Source of the DNA: Amoebophrya sp. AT5.2
Lineage: Eukaryota; Sar; Dinophyceae; Syndiniales; Amoebophryaceae
Reading direction: 5' to 3'
Length of the DNA stretch: 11,439 nucleotides
Assembly (NCBI GenBank): GCA_005223375.1
Contig: RXOD01006061.1
Span: 1 to 11,439 of the forward strand
In this document: in pieces, positions 9,083 through 11,439 of the stretch
How the letters are laid out: each line of letters starts with the position of its first letter
How positions within the stretch are numbered: the first letter of the stretch is position 1
Made by a program: the position numbers and the translations under genes
Notes under the pieces: generated by a model
Seen by the model: only the letters and a program-made list of their open reading frames with translations
Told to the model about the DNA's origin: nothing
Databases searched by the model: none

Positions 9083-9378
9083 GGAAGAACTAAGTACACC
9101 AGGATATAGTCTTTCCTTCTGGAATGGTGAGCTATTTCTCTCTTCTTGCGTGATCCGAGGCTTACCACACACTGCTAGTGGCACCCTCTCATCTGCTGTG
9201 TGTGTTTGCCGCATGTTTCGCTCTCCCGTTGTGTGTTGCCGCGCGTCGCGAGTATACAAACTATACCGTACATATACTGTACGTATTTATTCTTTGAATT
9301 TCCTAATTATAAATTCTCTCCTTTTTGTTTTGTCACACCTACTTCTTGCCAGCTACAATCCACTTATTACCTGCACTG
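9083..9378. promoter_or_regulatory. bidirectional promoter interval, lectin (-) / snurportin (+)
   Basis: Only 296 bp separate the two start codons, so both promoters and 5' UTRs must fit here, or in upstream exons not visible in the sequence. TA-rich tracts with TATA-like character lie around 9251-9290 and 9298-9315. A short inverted repeat, CGTAC ... GTACG (9267-9271 / 9279-9283), sits near the middle. No specific factor site can be named. Confidence 0.45.
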
Positions 9379-10807
9379 ATGTCTGAATTTCGTTTCAAAG
9401 ATAGATTTAAATCAAGTAAAGTTTCGAAATTTTCGCAAGAAAACAAAAGAAATGAATACTTGCGACGACAGAAAGAGAAGAGGAGGGACCTTTCAATGCA
9501 GCTCAGACTATTGTCACATGACATTCTTTCAAACGTCACACCTTCGAAATCCAGTCATAAAAAGAATAAGCGGAAGGCAGCTCGGCCACATATTGTTACT
9601 GATCAATTGTGTGAGCCGGAGTGGATGACTGAAGTGCCGTGTAGTATGATCGTGCCAAACGATACCGGTTATCGCTGTAACTGGTTTGTTTGTGTGAGAC
9701 CAGAGGGGCGACGCTGTGTCGTTATATCATCTAGAGGAAAGACCTTTAGTTATCTAGAAAATGGAAGGGTACTTCATCAGTTTAAATCATTCCTCCCCGG
9801 GGGTGGATTAAGTTCTCAGAATGGTTCCTCTGCTATTCTGGACTGTATCTACTATGAGCCCACGAAAATATACTATATATTAGATATTATGAGTTGGAAT
9901 GACATGCATTGTTATGAATGCGATGCCGAGTTCCGCTTTTATTGGTTGAGAGCTAAGGTTGATGAAACTCCATTCATTACACCGGAATTTACCTCCTCCA
10001 AACAACCACATACTTTCTTACCGATTCCGTACTGGGAGTGTTCCTGGATGGGTCTCCAAGAGGCTTACACATGTTCCTTACCTTTTTCAAAAAATGGTCT
10101 TTTGTTCTACCATCGGGAGGGCCAATATGAAATAGGTCTGACGCCACTAGTGCTGTTGTGGAAAGATTCAAGCGTCACCAACTACCTCGACAATGATGGC
10201 GATGAGACGTTAGCACTGCGAGTCGGAAATCGAGGCGCTGTGGTGGATGCGCTTGACATGGACGACACTAACGATCAATGCGAATCTGAATGTCAGATAT
10301 CTGCAGTATCCCAAGGTCTTTCCAGTAGTGAACTCTGTGCTGACCCGTGGTTGTGCACACTGGAAAACATCCCTCTCGTTCCCCTCTCATCCATTTCGCC
10401 CACAGATCTTTCCCCAGAGGTGGCATCCAAGTGGGCATCCCTTCGGAATGGTAGTGTGATTCGAGGTGCTATTCAAGGAGCAGGATGCGATCCAATGACT
10501 GGGGATCCTTTTGTGGCTAATTTCGTGGTCCACAAGGTAATTGTAGTTACTCTATATATTTCTGCATCTCTGTTTGCTTACTGTGAATGTTGAGCAGGTG
10601 TGCTCCGACAAAAAGGTGGGCGGAGACTCGTGGAGTAAGATCGTGTTCAAACATCTGGTGCGCACCTCTCCGATCACTATCGAGGATATTGCTGCAGCTC
10701 TTATTGTGAGTGCTCCTTCGGGTGATGATCCTAGTCCTTCTCAGGTATCTACCACTTGCATCAGGAGCGAGGGTCTTGAAGAAGGAGGCGGCGATATGAT
10801 GACATGA
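9379..10807 (+). CDS. SNUPN: snurportin-1, snRNP nuclear import adaptor, with extended C terminus
   Basis: Two exons, 9379-10536 and 10598-10807, are joined in phase 0 across a 61 bp GT-AG intron; 455 residues. ATG 9379 is the first Met of the frame. Residues 1-50 are an importin-beta-binding domain rich in Arg/Lys (RRQKEKRRDLSMQLRLL). A basic cluster, HKKNKRKAARP, lies at 60-70. The m3G-cap-binding domain runs from about 78 to 262: EWMTEVPCS, NWFVCVRPEGRR, ISSRGKTFSY, LPGGGLS, ILDCIYYEPTKIYYILDIMSW, FRFYWLRAK, GLLFYHREGQY, LTPLVLLW. W102 aligns with the cap-stacking Trp of human snurportin, and W261 is close to the second one. The protein carries trimethyl-G-capped U snRNPs to the nucleus with importin-beta. 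Human snurportin is about 360 residues; the roughly 190 residues after W261 include about 110 more than in the human protein and match nothing I know. The C-terminal exon could also be spliced differently (39-nt GT-AG segment at 10706-10744). Confidence 0.93.
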
Positions 10808-11205
10808 TAAGATCGAGACACTTGTCTCCAGTCTCCAGCACTCAAGTATAGATATCCTACGCAAACATGTAATGTTGCGCCTTCCCTTCTCTGGGTTCTA
10901 GGTGTGATGTAGTGCGTAGATGTAAATATTGCCTTGAAATAGCTAGCACGTGCGATGTTTGAAATATTGTAAATAACGTGTTATCACATTATTTGAAAAT
11001 GAGTACAAAGGCTGTTAGTGATTACTAGTCTTATTTGATTTTGAAACATATTCACAAAAGACTGCAAGTGGTTGTTGTACAGTAGTCAGTCTGCAAAGCG
11101 ATGTCCAATAAAGCAAGAGAGAAACTTGGGGATTGTCAGTAATAGCAATTAACCATCCAACTACAATATATATTATTAGCTATTAGCTATACTATCGCAC
11201 GCAAG
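10808..11205. other. 3' UTR and downstream region of snurportin
   Basis: There is no ORF of interest here. It is AT-rich with the probable polyadenylation site near 11107-11140, followed by the left flank of the hairpin at 11206. Confidence 0.6.
11107..11112 (+). terminator. SNUPN: AATAAA polyadenylation signal of snurportin
   Basis: AATAAA lies 300 nt after the snurportin stop and is followed within about 15-30 nt by a G/T-rich stretch (CTTGGGGATTGTCAGT). This is the expected arrangement for cleavage and polyadenylation. Confidence 0.6.
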
Positions 11206-11323
11206 CAGGCTCCGTGACAATATATTGTTGGATATTGCAAAATATACTATATCGTAGCAATGTATTGTCATGGAGCCTGATCGTAAGTAAGAAACTCAGC
11301 TAACGTAATTAACCAACTACAAT
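11147..11323 (+). repeat. imperfect direct repeats flanking the hairpin
   Basis: AATTAACC-AACTACAAT occurs at 11147-11167 (with an extra four-base insertion, ATCC or equivalent) and again at 11307-11323. GAAACT also precedes both copies, at 11121 and 11291. The pair brackets the inverted repeat at 11206-11279. It may be the remnant of a small duplication or of a mobile-element insertion. Confidence 0.55.
11206..11279 (+). repeat. 74-nt near-perfect inverted repeat (hairpin), possibly ncRNA
   Basis: The left arm 11206-11230 pairs with the right arm 11255-11279 over 25 consecutive positions with no mismatch if G:U pairs are allowed. A single bulged G (11254) is followed by five more pairs (11231-11235 with 11249-11253), leaving a 13-nt loop (11236-11248). 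The outer 22 bases differ at only two places between the arms. The four non-Watson-Crick pairs are G11214:U11271, U11223:G11262, U11228:G11257 and G11230:U11255. The size and shape resemble a microRNA precursor; a palindromic remnant of a MITE-type element is the main alternative. Confidence 0.75.
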
Positions 11324-11439
11324 TAGGGAATTATATGATGTTATTATTGTTGTTACCCTTGGTAGTGTATTTGTTTTCTAAACAGATACAGGTACGAAGG
11401 ATTTAAGTATCTTGAACTAATCTATGCTAAGTGCCGAAA

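Noticed and set aside
9083..9214. upstream in-frame ATG (9214) for the lectin
   Set aside because: It would put 44 polar residues in front of a hydrophobic segment that otherwise makes a perfect N-terminal signal peptide.
1..11439. CRISPR arrays, prokaryotic operons, tRNA or rRNA genes, transposase genes
   Set aside because: None was seen; the spliced genes with polyadenylation signals mark this as eukaryotic nuclear DNA.

Overview
The window reads as nuclear DNA of a compact eukaryotic genome. It holds four protein-coding genes, plus one possible micro-ORF. Three genes carry introns, and all 13 introns I could place are 47-76 bp with GT-AG ends. Intergenic and UTR DNA is AT-rich, while coding DNA is close to balanced. 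Gene families are animal-type or at least broadly eukaryotic: snurportin with an IBB domain, an ERGIC-53/VIP36-type lectin, and an SHPRH/IRC20/RAD5-type SNF2-RING protein. An early-branching animal such as a sponge fits the gene density and tiny introns, but this is an inference; another unicellular or compact eukaryote is not excluded.

Layout. (1) Positions 1-1070 (+): the 3' end of a coiled-coil protein I do not recognise, open at the left edge. (2) 1071-1560: tail-to-tail intergenic space. (3) 1561-6479 (-): an eight-exon gene of 1494 codons encoding an SNF2 ATPase. A RING finger sits between its two helicase lobes, and a SUMO-interacting-like motif follows the RING. (4) 6480-6793: divergent intergenic space with a C/CA-rich microsatellite. 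(5) 6794-6976 (+): a possible 60-residue hydrophobic micropeptide. (6) 6977-7537: gene-poor DNA with polyadenylation signals and a tetranucleotide repeat. (7) 7538-9082 (-): a six-exon L-type lectin cargo receptor with signal peptide, lectin domain, coiled coil, membrane anchor and a KKHIL tail. (8) 9083-9378: a head-to-head promoter interval. (9) 9379-10807 (+): a two-exon snurportin-1 with an unusually long C-terminal tail. (10) 10808-11439: 3' UTR and intergenic DNA containing a near-perfect hairpin of about 30 bp, flanked by imperfect direct repeats.

The genes do not form a pathway. One acts in genome maintenance and ubiquitin signalling, one in ER-Golgi cargo transport and one in snRNP nuclear import. 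Neighbours are paired head-to-head (SNF2/micro-ORF, lectin/snurportin) or tail-to-tail (gene 1/SNF2), which suggests shared promoters in a dense genome. The observations most worth following are the 11.2 kb hairpin, whose imperfections are all G:U wobbles on the + strand; the lectin's altered mannose-site histidine; the SIM-RING-SNF2 combination; and the snurportin C-terminal extension.
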